NCBI GenBank assembly: GCA_963971575.1
Contig: OZ020611.1
Location: 23,977,279-24,041,278, forward strand
DNA length: 64,000 bases
DNA from: Liopterus haemorrhoidalis
Lineage: Eukaryota; Arthropoda; Insecta; Coleoptera; Dytiscidae
Reading direction: 5' to 3'
Positions 54,340-64,000 of the stretch are shown here, one piece after another. The translations under genes were made by a program, and so were the position numbers. Each line of letters opens with the position of its first letter. The first letter of the stretch is position 1. Under the pieces are notes generated by a model, which saw nothing but the letters and a program-made list of their open reading frames with translations, was not told the origin of the DNA and did no database searches.

Positions 54340-55700
54340 ACCACTAAAATATCCATACAACGTCACTCATATAAAAATAAATATTTTTTTAAATTTTTGA
54401 GTGAGGTATCAAATAAAACCTAGGAGGTTTTATTTGCATTAGGAATGCGTGAATAAATCAGCAAATTTTTATTTTTAAAAATCATTATTTTTTATTGGAT
54501 TTTTGTCAAAAATATGTCAGAAGACTTTCGTACCTCATTCTATTTCAAAAGGGTTGATCTAAATATATAAAAAATCTCAATAATCTACATTGAAGGGATC
54601 CGGAATAGTTCAACAGGAATTTTTGATTAGCTTAGTTTTTCGAAAAATTTAATTTTTTTGTGACATTGACCTTAACAAAACGAGATCGACAACATCTCAT
54701 AGTTTTTGAAAATAAAATATTACGCAGAATCTTTGGTCCCATTCAAATTAATGGTGAATGGAGAATTCGTAAGAACAAAGATATCCGAGAACTATACTCA
54801 AGGCCAAGTATCACCCAAGAACTCAGAGGCAGACGATTACAGTGGATAAGACACGTTATGATGAGGATGAAGGAGGACCGAATGGTAAGGAAGATATCAG
54901 AAGGAAGATTGAGTACCCGTCGACCACTGGGAAGACTTCGTAAGAGATGGAGAGATCAGCTAACCGAAGATCTAACGAACTATTGGTATACAGGGAACTT
55001 AGCAAGACTTGACAAGGAATAGATCAAGATGGAGGGCTTATGTGAGTCAGGCCAAAAGTCAACTTGACAGATAGTGCCCAAAGAAGAAAAAGAAGAAGAA
55101 GAAGAAGAAGTGTTGATAAAAATACATATTTTTTACACTTTATAGCGAGGTGTAAAAAAGAGCTCCTAAGACGTAAATTAATTAACAGTTTTTTTCTACA
55201 AATGTTAATCTCTAAACAGTTAATCAGAAAATACTAAAAATATCTAGGTACTGTAAATTGGTTTGAACCGGAAACGCACGAAAGGAATTTTTGATCTGAT
55301 TGCGTTTTTGGAAAATATTGCAGTGTTTGTGTTTTTCACAAATTTAATAATTTTTTTAATTCATAGATGAATTATAGCTAATAATGTTATAGATTTTTTT
55401 ACATTTATGGCTAAGGTAGTGTATGTTCTTCAGAAATAAAAAAAAAAAAAATAATAATAATAAAAAATTGAATTTAATTAAATTAATAAATTTTATTGTA
55501 ATTTTTTAAATATTTTTTTTAAATTTATTTAAAAAATTAAATAAATTAAAGCTCTTAGTACACAAATAACGGAAAAAAAGATAATAAAAAAACTATTGGT
55601 TTTGATGTGATTATAGAAAAAAATACTCCTATTAACATAGATATCTAGCATTTTGTTCTTACACTTAATAAACATCTACAAAACCTTGAAATGTGTAAAA
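54340..55700 (+). repeat. family B dispersed repeat, split by LINE tail
   Basis: The left part (54340-54660) and right part (55115-55700) follow the order of the 44.9 kb copy and are separated by a LINE 3' fragment. The right end has 'aaatgtgtaaaaattcacac'. Confidence 0.65.
54660..55110 (+). pseudogene. LINE ORF2 C-terminal fragment with (GAA)n tail
   Basis: A 120-codon open frame: LTKRDRQHLIVFENKILRRI, FGPIQINGEWRIRKNKDI, ELY, RGRRLQWIRHVMMRM and RRPLGRLRKRWRDQ. This is the usual C-terminal region of a widespread LINE clade, ending in a GR-RKRW block. About 60 bases later the sequence becomes GAAGAAGAAGAAG at 55083-55110, a microsatellite tail marking the 3' end. The insertion is strongly 5'-truncated and interrupts family B. 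The initial Met is not the native start. Confidence 0.75.
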
Positions 55701-55814
55701 ATTCACACTTGATATCAATTTTTCAAATACAGTTTATGTTTGTTAATTAAAAATTACCAAAAAGACAGAACTCAAATTAGATAAAATAGATAAGAAAATA
55801 TTTTTAAGAAATTA

Positions 55815-56696
55815 CAGCCTTGGACAAATGTATGGAGCACTCTACGTTTTATTGAATTTTAGCTTAGAAATTTATTTTTCTGTTAAATTCGTAAGTACTT
55901 TAAACGATTACAATGCTTACTTCTATATTGGACTCATCAGATCAAATGGATTTCACTCATTCATCAGGTGTCCAATTTATATCTTTTGGCTCAATCAAGG
56001 CGAAGTCTTTTGTGTCGCTCGGTCAACAGTTGTTTTCGACGAACGCTTCGTCCATGCAAATTAGATTCCACTAGACTAGCTTCTCTATGCTTCCACAGAT
56101 CACCAGCCAGCTCTTTTCACGATATTGAGCGTTTACGAAGAGCACTTCTCTTTATAAAACGATCATATCTGGAAGTGGTTGCACGTTTTATTTCGGTTTT
56201 TGGTCTTTTTTCATAAGCATCAGTCTCTTGGAATCTTTTGATGGTAATTTGCCCGGCTTTTCTTGAACAATCCATTTTTATTTTTTTTTATTTTACATGC
56301 GACTTTCCTTGTGAATGGAGCAATACAATTTGACTCCTTTCTGCCACAGTGAGTTCATATATTTTAGCCATAATATAATTAAAAATATTCACTTTAACTC
56401 AATAAAACATGAAAAAGGCAATGTTCTCTTCAAACGCATGTGTAATAATGATCCAAGCCCTAGTTGCTTATTTTTATGTAAACAAATCCTAACAGATTTG
56501 AGCCTATATTTATTTGTATTTCAAGATTTATCATAACTCTGTTTACATTTTCGGTTATCTGATTAGACGTACGTCTTTTAGAATGTGCCAATGATATTTT
56601 AAAAACATTTTGTCAAATATATACAAGTTATAATGTACATAAATTTAGATGTTTTATTATAACTGCATGAGTGCTCCATACATTTGTCCAAGGCTG
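55815..56696 (-). mobile_element. internally deleted Tc1-like element
   Basis: Perfect 28-bp inverted ends starting CAGCCTTGGACAAATGTATG, each flanked by TA. The length of 882 bp is about half that of a full Tc1 element. Confidence 0.92.
55920..56371 (-). pseudogene. Tc1-like transposase, N-terminal half, inactivated
   Basis: Begins MAKIYELTVAERSQIVLLHS, the first helix-turn-helix, then a stop. It continues in other frames: TITIKRFQETDAYE-like text, TSRYDRFIKRSALRKRSI (the GRPRKTT-DRFI-R region of the paired domain), LTERHKRLRLD-AKRYKLD, and VKSI-SDESN, the region of the second catalytic Asp. Several stops interrupt it and the final catalytic segment is missing. The family is unlike the mariners here. 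Confidence 0.75.
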
Positions 56697-56699
56697 TAA

Positions 56700-57645
56700 G
56701 TTAAGTATAATTTTTGGTTAAATTTTTATTGTTATTTTATGTTTTATTATATTTAATTTTTGTATTTTATCTCGCTTATTTTAAATTATTTTTTGTTTCA
56801 ATAAAGCGGTGCGATATTTTTTTTTTTTTTAATTTACCAATAATCACACTAAAGATTTTGCCTAGATGTATTTCCTAATTTTTGCTACTATAAAATTAGA
56901 TGGTGGCAATTTGAATATTAAGTAAAAATTTTAATCGAGTTGAAAGTACAAGGAAATCAGTTAACAAACCTTATTTTTTCAGTTAATAGTTTAATAGTTA
57001 GTTTAGTCTATACTTAATTAATTAATAATTACCCTCTAATTTCCCCATGCTAGAATATAATCATTGACACTTTTACTCTTCTTCTTCTTCTGATTCTACT
57101 ACTAATGACTAAGAATTTACTTTCTATTTGTTTGGCTTATCATTTTCGACGATACAATGATTGAAGTTTCGAAAATGGTTAACACCGAAGCTGCACTCAA
57201 CATAAAGAGTTAGCATTTTTTGAAACCATACAAAGTTTTTCATTTAGGAACCTTTTATATTTACTAAATAATATTTACTAAAATCTTTATAGTATTTACC
57301 TGAATACCACTGATTCTTAAAGACGACATTATATTCGCAATAACGAGCTTATTAATAAAATCGATAGCAAGATTATGCAGAATTGAAGTAAATATGTCGT
57401 GAGGTGAGAATTTAGCTTCGTGTTCATTCAAATATCTCAGCAAATTTATACCTCGTTTAACATAAAAACAATAATATTTATGGTATGTTGCATAAAATTT
57501 GTTTGCACAAGGAATTTTTTCACGTTGAATTAATTACAGGGAATGCCTTTATTAAAAATCATTATTCTAAGAATTATTCCGCTAAGAAGATTTAAAGGCA
57601 TATGTAAGACATTGAATGTTGATAAGCATCCTAAGCAACATACTT
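56700..57645. other. no gene seen
   Basis: AT-rich, with a (TTC)n run near 57079-57090. Nothing else recognised. Confidence 0.4.
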
Positions 57646-57652
57646 AAGGGTA

Positions 57653-57757
57653 CGCGCATAGTGAAACCAGGTTGCTGGTTGTTGGTAACTAGTTACTGAC
57701 GCTGGTTCGTGCTGGTAGCCTTCGCTGGGAAACCAACACCAGCCTCTACTATGCGCG
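57653..57757. mobile_element. 105-bp GC-rich foldback element
   Basis: Ends CGCGCATAGT in inverted orientation, flanked on both sides by GTA, a possible 3-bp duplication of the PIF/Harbinger type. Arms extend to 'ccaggttgctggttgttgg' against its partner. GCTGG/CCAGC words dominate and continue outside the element to 57840 (CCAGCGCTGGCAGCCAGC). Confidence 0.6.
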
Positions 57758-57845
57758 GTATCATTGATAAAACATAGGATATTCCTGCTCGCAGGCTGGC
57801 CTTCGCCAGCGCTGGCAGCCAGCTACCAGCGACTTTCACTCGGAT

Positions 57846-58951
57846 CTATTCTCTAAGCATGATGTTAAAATCTTAGCGTCAGAAACTGACGTTAATTTTT
57901 TTAACACCATTTTTAACCTAAATGCTATTCGCTAAACATATATGTGTTAATATTATAGCGCGGCGGCGTTAAAATAGCCAGTTAACGTTCTACAATAAGC
58001 GCCTACCAAAACGGTGGCTTTAAAAGTTAACGCTAGTGTTTAGTTTGCAAAAATGGCTGATCCTATTTAAGTAAATGTCATGTTATTTAAAAAAAAGACG
58101 GTAGGAATATTAATCAACTTTCTATTACTTTTTAAAGTGAATTCTTTACACGTGAGATAAGAATGACGCTTCATAATTTTTGTTATACAAGTAACCCAGA
58201 CGCAAGTTCAAGTAGTTGTATAGAAAGGAAGTAAATAGAGTATTGGAGAGCAGTTTTGGTTTTTGTTGAGACACAGAACTAAAATTATAATCCTCTGAAA
58301 GCTACAAAACTTCACTTATGCCTCCGCCGTGTTTCAAAATATCGCAGTACATTTTAATGGTGTATTATTTGAAGAAACAATTGATGAGATTGATAATGAC
58401 GATCACAACAGTGTTATTCCAGGGTAGAAATAGCGTATTAAATCAAATTTAATAATTAATATCACCGAACACCTTTTTAAAAATAGTATGAACATATAAT
58501 TCACATATTATTAAAAAATTAGATAACCTGTTATAATACAATGTAGTATATAAATTGAGTAAACAAAAGTTGAATAAAGTTATATTTTTATTTAATACAC
58601 TGTGGAAACCAGTTACAATGAGAATCACAGGACCAAACATTTCTGTTCCATTTTTAAAATAAATTTCGCCACTGAATATCTAATTCAACACCGAAATATT
58701 AGGTTAAGATTCTCTTGGCATTTGACTAAATAAATACTCCTGTTAAAATTCAACGTAACAGCGCATGCGCGTGCAGTTAATATTAGCCTCTCTACAGGGT
58801 GAGTTAGCACCTCGCGTTAACAAATATTATATTAACGCTTACCTTAACAAATGCTCTTACAGAATAGCATTTTTGGATAATGACGTTAGACATGGAGTTA
58901 AAATAAAAATATTAACCTGACGCTAATTTTAACGCATTTCTTACAGAATAC
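57846..58951. mobile_element. DNA element with long degenerate inverted repeats
   Basis: Arms of about 120 bp: left CTATTCTCTAAGCATGATGT, right (inverted) GTATTCTGTAAGAAATGCGT, with matching inner blocks 'ttaaaat-ttagcgtcag', 'ttaac(t)cca-t-taac' and 'aatgctattc-g-taag'. The terminal phrase recurs inside each arm, giving subterminal repeats. Interior noncoding. Confidence 0.6.
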
Positions 58952-58999
58952 ACCCGACTATACGCCTACCCTTAGAAGACAACGCAGTCACGAATATTC

Positions 59000-59130
59000 T
59001 CACTAAGCTGCTCTACTACAGCGTCGTTTTTCATCTTCTCCAAAATCTGTTTTAAAACTGTTTATAACACCGTCTTTCAAAGTTTGAAATAAAATTTCAC
59101 ACAAGCTCGCTGCTCTTCCATTAGGTTCAT
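59000..59130 (-). pseudogene. mariner N-terminal relic
   Basis: Minus strand begins MNLMEEQRACVKFYFKL, which matches the start of one mariner transposase subfamily, then decays through stops and frame changes (INSFKTDFGEDE). Only about 45 codons are readable and no ends were found. Confidence 0.4.
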
Positions 59131-59139
59131 CTTACAAAT

Positions 59140-60085
59140 CGAGATAATAATAATCATCACTCCTGAAGTATATCTCTTTGAAACTTATAATCAGTATACT
59201 GTACTTCACTAGCCTAGTACTATAAACATTGGCAAACGTCCAAACTGAAAGTGTCCGAACTAATCCTAGATCATTGCAAAAAAATCATAAATATTAAAGA
59301 AAATCGTTACAGAAGAAGTTACAACAGTCGCTAGAAAAATCGAAGGAAATAAATTAATTAAACAAACACAAATGCAGTAAGCTCAAAAATTCCAGCTGCA
59401 TCGTATCAGGTTACGAATACTCTACTCACTTTCTAGGTATTTCACAATGCGCGCAGTAAGCGTATTTTTTATTAAACTTCGTATATCTTTCGTCCACCAT
59501 GTATTATTATACCTTAGAGACTTTTCTTACACTTTACGAGTCCTACAATTTTGACCTTATCGTCTAACAATTTAGTTTTGCATGACGTAACTGATTCCAA
59601 ATGTCAGTATTAGTCAACACATCATAACTTTTGTCTAATGCAATAATATATCATATATTTTGCATACATAAACCAATTAATTTTATGGAAATTTTAATTT
59701 TAACAACGTACATGTAATTTTAAATTTAGTTTAAAGGAAAATTGGCTCCATCTTGAAAGAAACTTGAAATTAAGTTTAGATTTCGTAATAACTTACAGAA
59801 TGATTTATTGTAGTGCATATTACGGAAAGGTACAGTCAGGTTATTTTAATCTTTCACTAACAAAAAGAGAATAAAAAAGCTTTCTAACATTTAGAGATCA
59901 GTAAAGTTACATCAATAAATTATTTGTGTCGTTTATTTCTTTCAAATGCCAAGTTGTTTTATTTTATTTTCCAGTGACAGAAAAGACATCATCAAATATG
60001 TTCTAAGCCTTTATTGGCAATTATCACTTAATCATCTGCAAATTATTTTTAAAAGAAACAATATTTCAGATTTAATTCTTTTATC
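59140..60085. other. no gene seen
   Basis: AT-rich, no motif-bearing frames. Confidence 0.4.
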
Positions 60086-60087
60086 TT

Positions 60088-61260
60088 CGCATTTTCTTCT
60101 TCTTCTTCGACTCTGCTATGCGATATGTTTTGTAGAGTATCATATGTATATATGTATATATATGTTTCTTTGGCTCCTATGAGGAGCATAGAGCTTCCAC
60201 AAAACTCTGCCAGCGTATTCTATTGACCGCAAGATGTTTAATCTCCAGCCACGATTTTCCATAATTCCTCGCTTCTTGAATAATTGTTCGTCTCCAGGTT
60301 GTTTTCGGCATTCTGATTTTGCGTGTGCCTTGTGGATTCAAATCCAAGGCCATTCTAGGCACGCTAGTTCGCTCTCTCCTCAGGACATGTCCAATCCATT
60401 TCCACTTGTGCAATTTTATTCCCTTCTGGATGTCTGTTTGGTTTGTTCGTTGCCATAGCTCTACGTAAGATATTCTTTCCGGCCAGAACAATCGGATGAT
60501 TCTGTGGAGACATCTGTTTACAAAGGATTGCAATTTGGAAGAGATTACACGGGTAATCTTCCAGGTCTCACATCCGTAGAGAAGCACCGACTTCACATTT
60601 GTGTTGAACAAGCGCAGCTTTGTGTTTCTTGAGATATAATTGGATCTCCAGACAGCATTTAACATACTGAAAGTTTACCTGGCCTTGTTCAAGCGTTGCT
60701 CAATATCCAGCATTGCTCCTCCATCTTTGGCAATTATGCTGCCGAGGTAACAAATCTCATCTACATCATCAATATCTTCCTGGCCAATTTTTAACCGTCT
60801 TGTGTTGGTGGTGTTTATGCGCAGGGTTTTTGTTTTATAGATATTAATCTCGAGTCCTGTTAGCTTGGCTAGTTGAGTAAGTTGGTTTAGATTGTCCTGA
60901 AGGGAGTCGAATTTATGAGACAACATGCAGATATCTTCTGCATAGTCTAGGTCTGTTAAATGATGTTGGAGATCCCACAATATACCATTTCTGTTCCCAC
61001 TTATATGAGTTAGGATCCAGTCAAGGGCTAAAATGAAAAGCAGCGGAGATAACGGACATCCTTGTTTTACCCCGAATTAATTGGGATTGTGTTGCTAGTG
61101 ACTCCTTGGTAAAGTACTCTGCATTTTGCTTCCGAGTATAATGCTTTGATAATCCTTGATATCTTAGGCGAAATTCCAATTCTGTATTTGGATTTCCCAT
61201 AAAGCGCTGTGATTTAAACTGTCAAAAGAGTACCATATGGAGAAAACATTTGATTTTCCC
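60088..61260 (-). pseudogene. LINE reverse transcriptase, 3' part, with (GAA)n tail
   Basis: From 61240 downward on the minus strand: FDSLNHSALW, ISRIIKALYSEAKCRVLYQG, GVKQGCPLSPLLFILALDWI, the catalytic position as LDYAEDICMLSH (usual YADD/FADD), LTGLEINIYKTKTLRI and ICYLGSIIAKDGG. After a TAA it continues MLNAVWRSNYIS, SVLLYGCETWKIT, NRCLHRIIRLFWPERI, WKWIGHVLRRER and RMPKTTWRRTI to a stop at 60177. A (GAA)n tail lies at about 60088-60104. One frame change before GVKQG and one stop after LNKAR inactivate it. D to E in the catalytic motif may also matter. Clade not assigned. Confidence 0.78.
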
Positions 61261-62185
61261 ACAATTTCCTCCATACCTCCCTGGCGCCAGCGATTAATTT
61301 CCAATTTTTTCTTTTGATTTTTTCTTTTGCCTTTTATTATATCCTTTAGTTATGACTAGGCCTCGTATACCTATATTTTATGATCATTATTTTTTCGACC
61401 ACCATATTTTTGCTGGACATCATTGACAAGGACATCGCAGGTGTTCTGGGTATGCCCCAAGTATGTACAAGAACCGCTCTTGAACGTTGTGTCAATGAAG
61501 AACGATTTTAGTTGAGCTCTTTCTAGAAAAAGACGGTTATATGAAATATAGCACGCCGACCACTGACATCGACACGGCGATTCTGATCACTAACGGCTAT
61601 CTAACCTCTTCTTCTCTTTCGAGTAATTTGTTAGAGCATAATGGCTCTAGTATTTTTTTGACCAACTCGCTAGACGCCTTAACAGCATTCAAGATTTTGT
61701 CCACACTCTTGTACATATGGCTCTGGTTTTTAAAAATCCGGACGTTCTAGGACAGTCTAAATTTTTAATATGTTAATGTTTAATTATTTTGAAATCCGGA
61801 TCATGTTTACATCAAAGGTAAAGAAGTAGCTAATGTGGCTACAAATGCCACTTCATTCCGACCTATGGTCGGTTGATACACATTTGCGGTTTGGGGCGAA
61901 CGATATAAACCAGTCAAATAAAACTTCTTGAAAGAAATTCTGTACCAAAATGTGTATGAGGCAGACAATAAATATCTGCTCATACAAGTTAACAAGTTTT
62001 TCACCTTCGGTACATAAAAATGTGCCGATTTTTACAACAGCTCAGGTAATCAGCACCTTGGTAAAGTAACAAAGTAACAAACAGTAGATACTATAGTTAG
62101 TATAATAATAATAATAATAATATATAATTTAATAAGATAAAATATAATAATAAGTAATTGGCCGAAGAAATTTACTATTGAAACT
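61261..62185. other. no gene seen
   Basis: Several open stretches of 65-69 codons without motifs. An (AAT)n microsatellite lies at 62101-62121. Confidence 0.4.
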
Positions 62186-62193
62186 AGTTAGGT

Positions 62194-62510
62194 CTATATT
62201 AGGTGGTATATATTAATGTGTGTTAGAAAATTTATCACATTTGTTTCCATGTCTTTATTGTAGGAAAGGGCTTGGTCGAGAGTTTCTGGGATCATGTTGT
62301 AGCGTTCTATTGTGTATTTACAGCATTCGATTTGAATGTGATTTACAGTGAAACGTGAGTTGCATGTGTCCCAAATGGGGAGATTAGAATGTGCAAATAT
62401 ATGTTTGTGGGTGGTATCTACATGGCCAATCATCAACCTGCTCAGAACAACTTGGTCGTGCCTGTTTGAATTAGGTTTACTCTTTATGTCGTCTGGATTC
62501 CCGGGAAAAT
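62194..62510 (-). pseudogene. LINE RNase H C-terminal relic
   Basis: Minus strand: NPDDIKSKPNSNRHDQVVLS, RLMIGHVDTTHKHIF, WDTCNSRFTVNHIQIEC, YNMIPETL and VINFLTHINIY. R-IGH-T-THK and C-x-R-TVNHI-IEC are the standard end of RNase H-bearing LINE polyproteins (I/jockey group). The surviving frame is open from about 62510. The zinc-like cysteine set is partly lost (one expected Cys is missing). Confidence 0.72.
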
Positions 62511-62519
62511 TATTTTAGA

Positions 62520-63640
62520 CATTGTAAAAAGATATGAAACAATGGAATATTTACGTTGTATGATATGGGTGATTGCAGGTACAGCTTGGGACTTAGGAGT
62601 AGCTCCATTAGTTTAGGAAGCTAAGCACATCGGCCATAGCCAGCAATCGATTTAGTTTAGTCCAAAAGTATCTTTAGACGTTTTAGAAATTGTCAGGTTT
62701 TGAACCTAGATGATGGTTGAATTGACAAAATATAATTGATCGGTAGATTTGTTCTAAATTGTTTGAAAGCGTATTATTTGCGAAGGACAAGTTTTTAATT
62801 CAAAAAGGAAAGAAAAATATTTGTTGAAAACTTCAGAAGAATATGTATCTCCGGAAAAACACAGAATAAATAAATCGTTAGTTAAATTGGTCCGTCAAAG
62901 CCTTGTGTACACATCCAATAAATCCATGTGAATTACATAGGTAATATTTAAAATAAACAATGACATAATAACAAAGATCCGCTCATCCACATACGGTTTA
63001 TAACTCAACAATCACAGAGATACCATCTAACTTTAACATGGGTAACAAACAAAATATGTTGTCAAAGCTTTGAATGCCAGCTACAAAGCAATGTTTAGTC
63101 CTGTTTTCCGATGTCGATATAACCATAAACGGGAACAGTGCACGTTGGAAGTTGAAAAGTGGTTTAACCAGCATACCCTACTGTGTACATTGCAGTTATT
63201 AGCTCGTACTGATAACGTTCTATATAAAGACTTTAATTTAGATCTGTATCGCTTTCCAGTGATTTGCTTTCCGTTCTGATCGGAGTGCTACAACCACGGT
63301 AAACAATCGACCTACTGTACCCTACTCACTCTAAATAAAATTCGACTGATATTTGTTTGTTTCCAATACAAAAAAACTAATCAATTTTTAAAAGTATGGT
63401 TATGGTTTCGTTCAGCTTTTATGTTTGCGATGATGGGAAAAATAAATTGTATATTTGTGATAAGATTTTAATTTGTCAGAGGAAATTGATCAGAATAACT
63501 TGATAAGTTGATAGGTGACTCTCTTAAAAAATTGTGGCCTAGAAATTTGTAAAGGTTCCTAAATCATAGAATAACAAAATAAAAGGCATATTTAAAGAGT
63601 ACGAATAAATTTGATGAAATTGGACAATAATAACAGAACT
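62520..63640. other. no gene seen
   Basis: AT-rich, one 69-codon open stretch at 63070-63279 without motif. Confidence 0.4.
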
Positions 63641-63644
63641 CCCG

Positions 63645-64000
63645 AAATGCGAAATATAGACATTTGCAAAATAACAGGACCGTCTAGCTAAGGAAGCAAC
63701 ACAAGAACAAGCCATAAATTTTGACATACCAGCAAGAGATATCAAAGCTGAAATAAAAAAGAAAATAGCAGACAATTGGATTGAAAAATTGGAAACCACC
63801 TCAAACCACCTACGATGCATTAAAAACACAGACGCGAACAGATAGTATTAACAAGAATGAGAATAGGTCATACCATGTATACGCACAAATATATATTTGA
63901 ACGTGCAGAACCACCCATGTGCACTACATGCAACACGAGAATCACGGTCCCTCATCTTCTCCAGGAATGTTCCCAATACAACACCCAAAGAAGAAGTAAC
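63645..64000 (+). pseudogene. LINE RNase H C-terminal relic, running off the window
   Basis: Reads QDRLAKEATQEQAINFDIPA, RDIKAEIKKKIADNWIEKLE, then a frame change, VLTRMRIGHTMYTHKYIF, MCTTCNTRITVPHLLQEC and the window end. DRLAKEA is the segment with the last RNase H Asp; RIGHT and the C-x2-C-x-TR-TV-HLL-EC pattern match the fragment at 62.3 kb, in the opposite orientation. One frameshift near 63843 inactivates it. Confidence 0.75.

Overview
The window reads as repeat-dense nuclear DNA of an arthropod, most likely an insect. It is strongly AT-rich, has no operon-like gene layout, contains tRNA-derived SINEs, and carries many transposon relics of kinds typical of insects: mauritiana-subfamily mariner, Tc1, DUF4817-type transposases, CR1/jockey-group LINEs, Ty3/gypsy and hAT elements. 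I find no convincing host gene. Almost every coding stretch I can interpret belongs to a mobile element, and only one element, a LINE at about 5.9-10.3 kb, has both reading frames open over their full length.

Layout. 0-5.7 kb: an LTR-like end with a primer-binding-like site, a Tc1 relic, and copies of a (GTCT)n-bearing dispersed repeat (called family B here) interrupted by a SINE and a hairpin element. 5.9-10.3 kb: the intact LINE, apparently inserted into another family B copy that resumes at 10.4-11.2 kb. 12.6-14.8 kb: a relic of an unnamed repetitive gene family, then a dead Mos1-like mariner with intact ends. 15.8-21.2 kb: family B with a nested second repeat (family A), a hAT-like element, and two DUF4817-type transposase relics, one with terminal repeats that overlap its coding start and with a tiny SINE tail inserted in it. 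22.3-26.5 kb: an internally tandem repeat (family D) with a MITE inside, an internally deleted mariner, several foldback MITEs and a hammerhead-like motif. 27.3-29.4 kb: a large inverted repeat carrying paired hammerhead-like motifs, a SINE, and a minimal LTR element with primer-binding site and polypurine tract. 30-33.4 kb: two LINE relics, a SINE and a hAT element. 34.8-36.1 kb: Ty3/gypsy relic. 37.7-43.8 kb: LINE relic, a serine-tRNA-like SINE, a second Mos1-like mariner, a truncated jockey-like LINE abutting a DUF4817 relic, and family A in reverse. 44.9-49.1 kb: two family B copies in opposite orientation, family D with a perfect 74-bp palindrome, and a hAT element with perfect 8-bp target duplication. 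50.3-59.1 kb: mariner, THAP and Tc1 relics, and foldback elements. 60.1-64 kb: three LINE fragments, the last running off the window.

How the parts relate. The main structure is a nest of insertions that gives relative ages: LINE into family B (5.9 kb), family A into family B (16.3 kb), LINE tail into family B (54.7 kb), MITE into family D (22.8 kb), palindrome into family D (47.7 kb), SINE tail into a DUF4817 transposon (20.9 kb). The signals I rate most worth following are the palindromic elements with hammerhead-like cores, a mutation that looks like replication template switching at 43.3 kb, tRNA-like modules that differ between otherwise similar family B copies, and a transposon whose terminal repeats encode the same peptide at both ends. 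All family assignments rest on reading motifs by eye; none was checked by database search.
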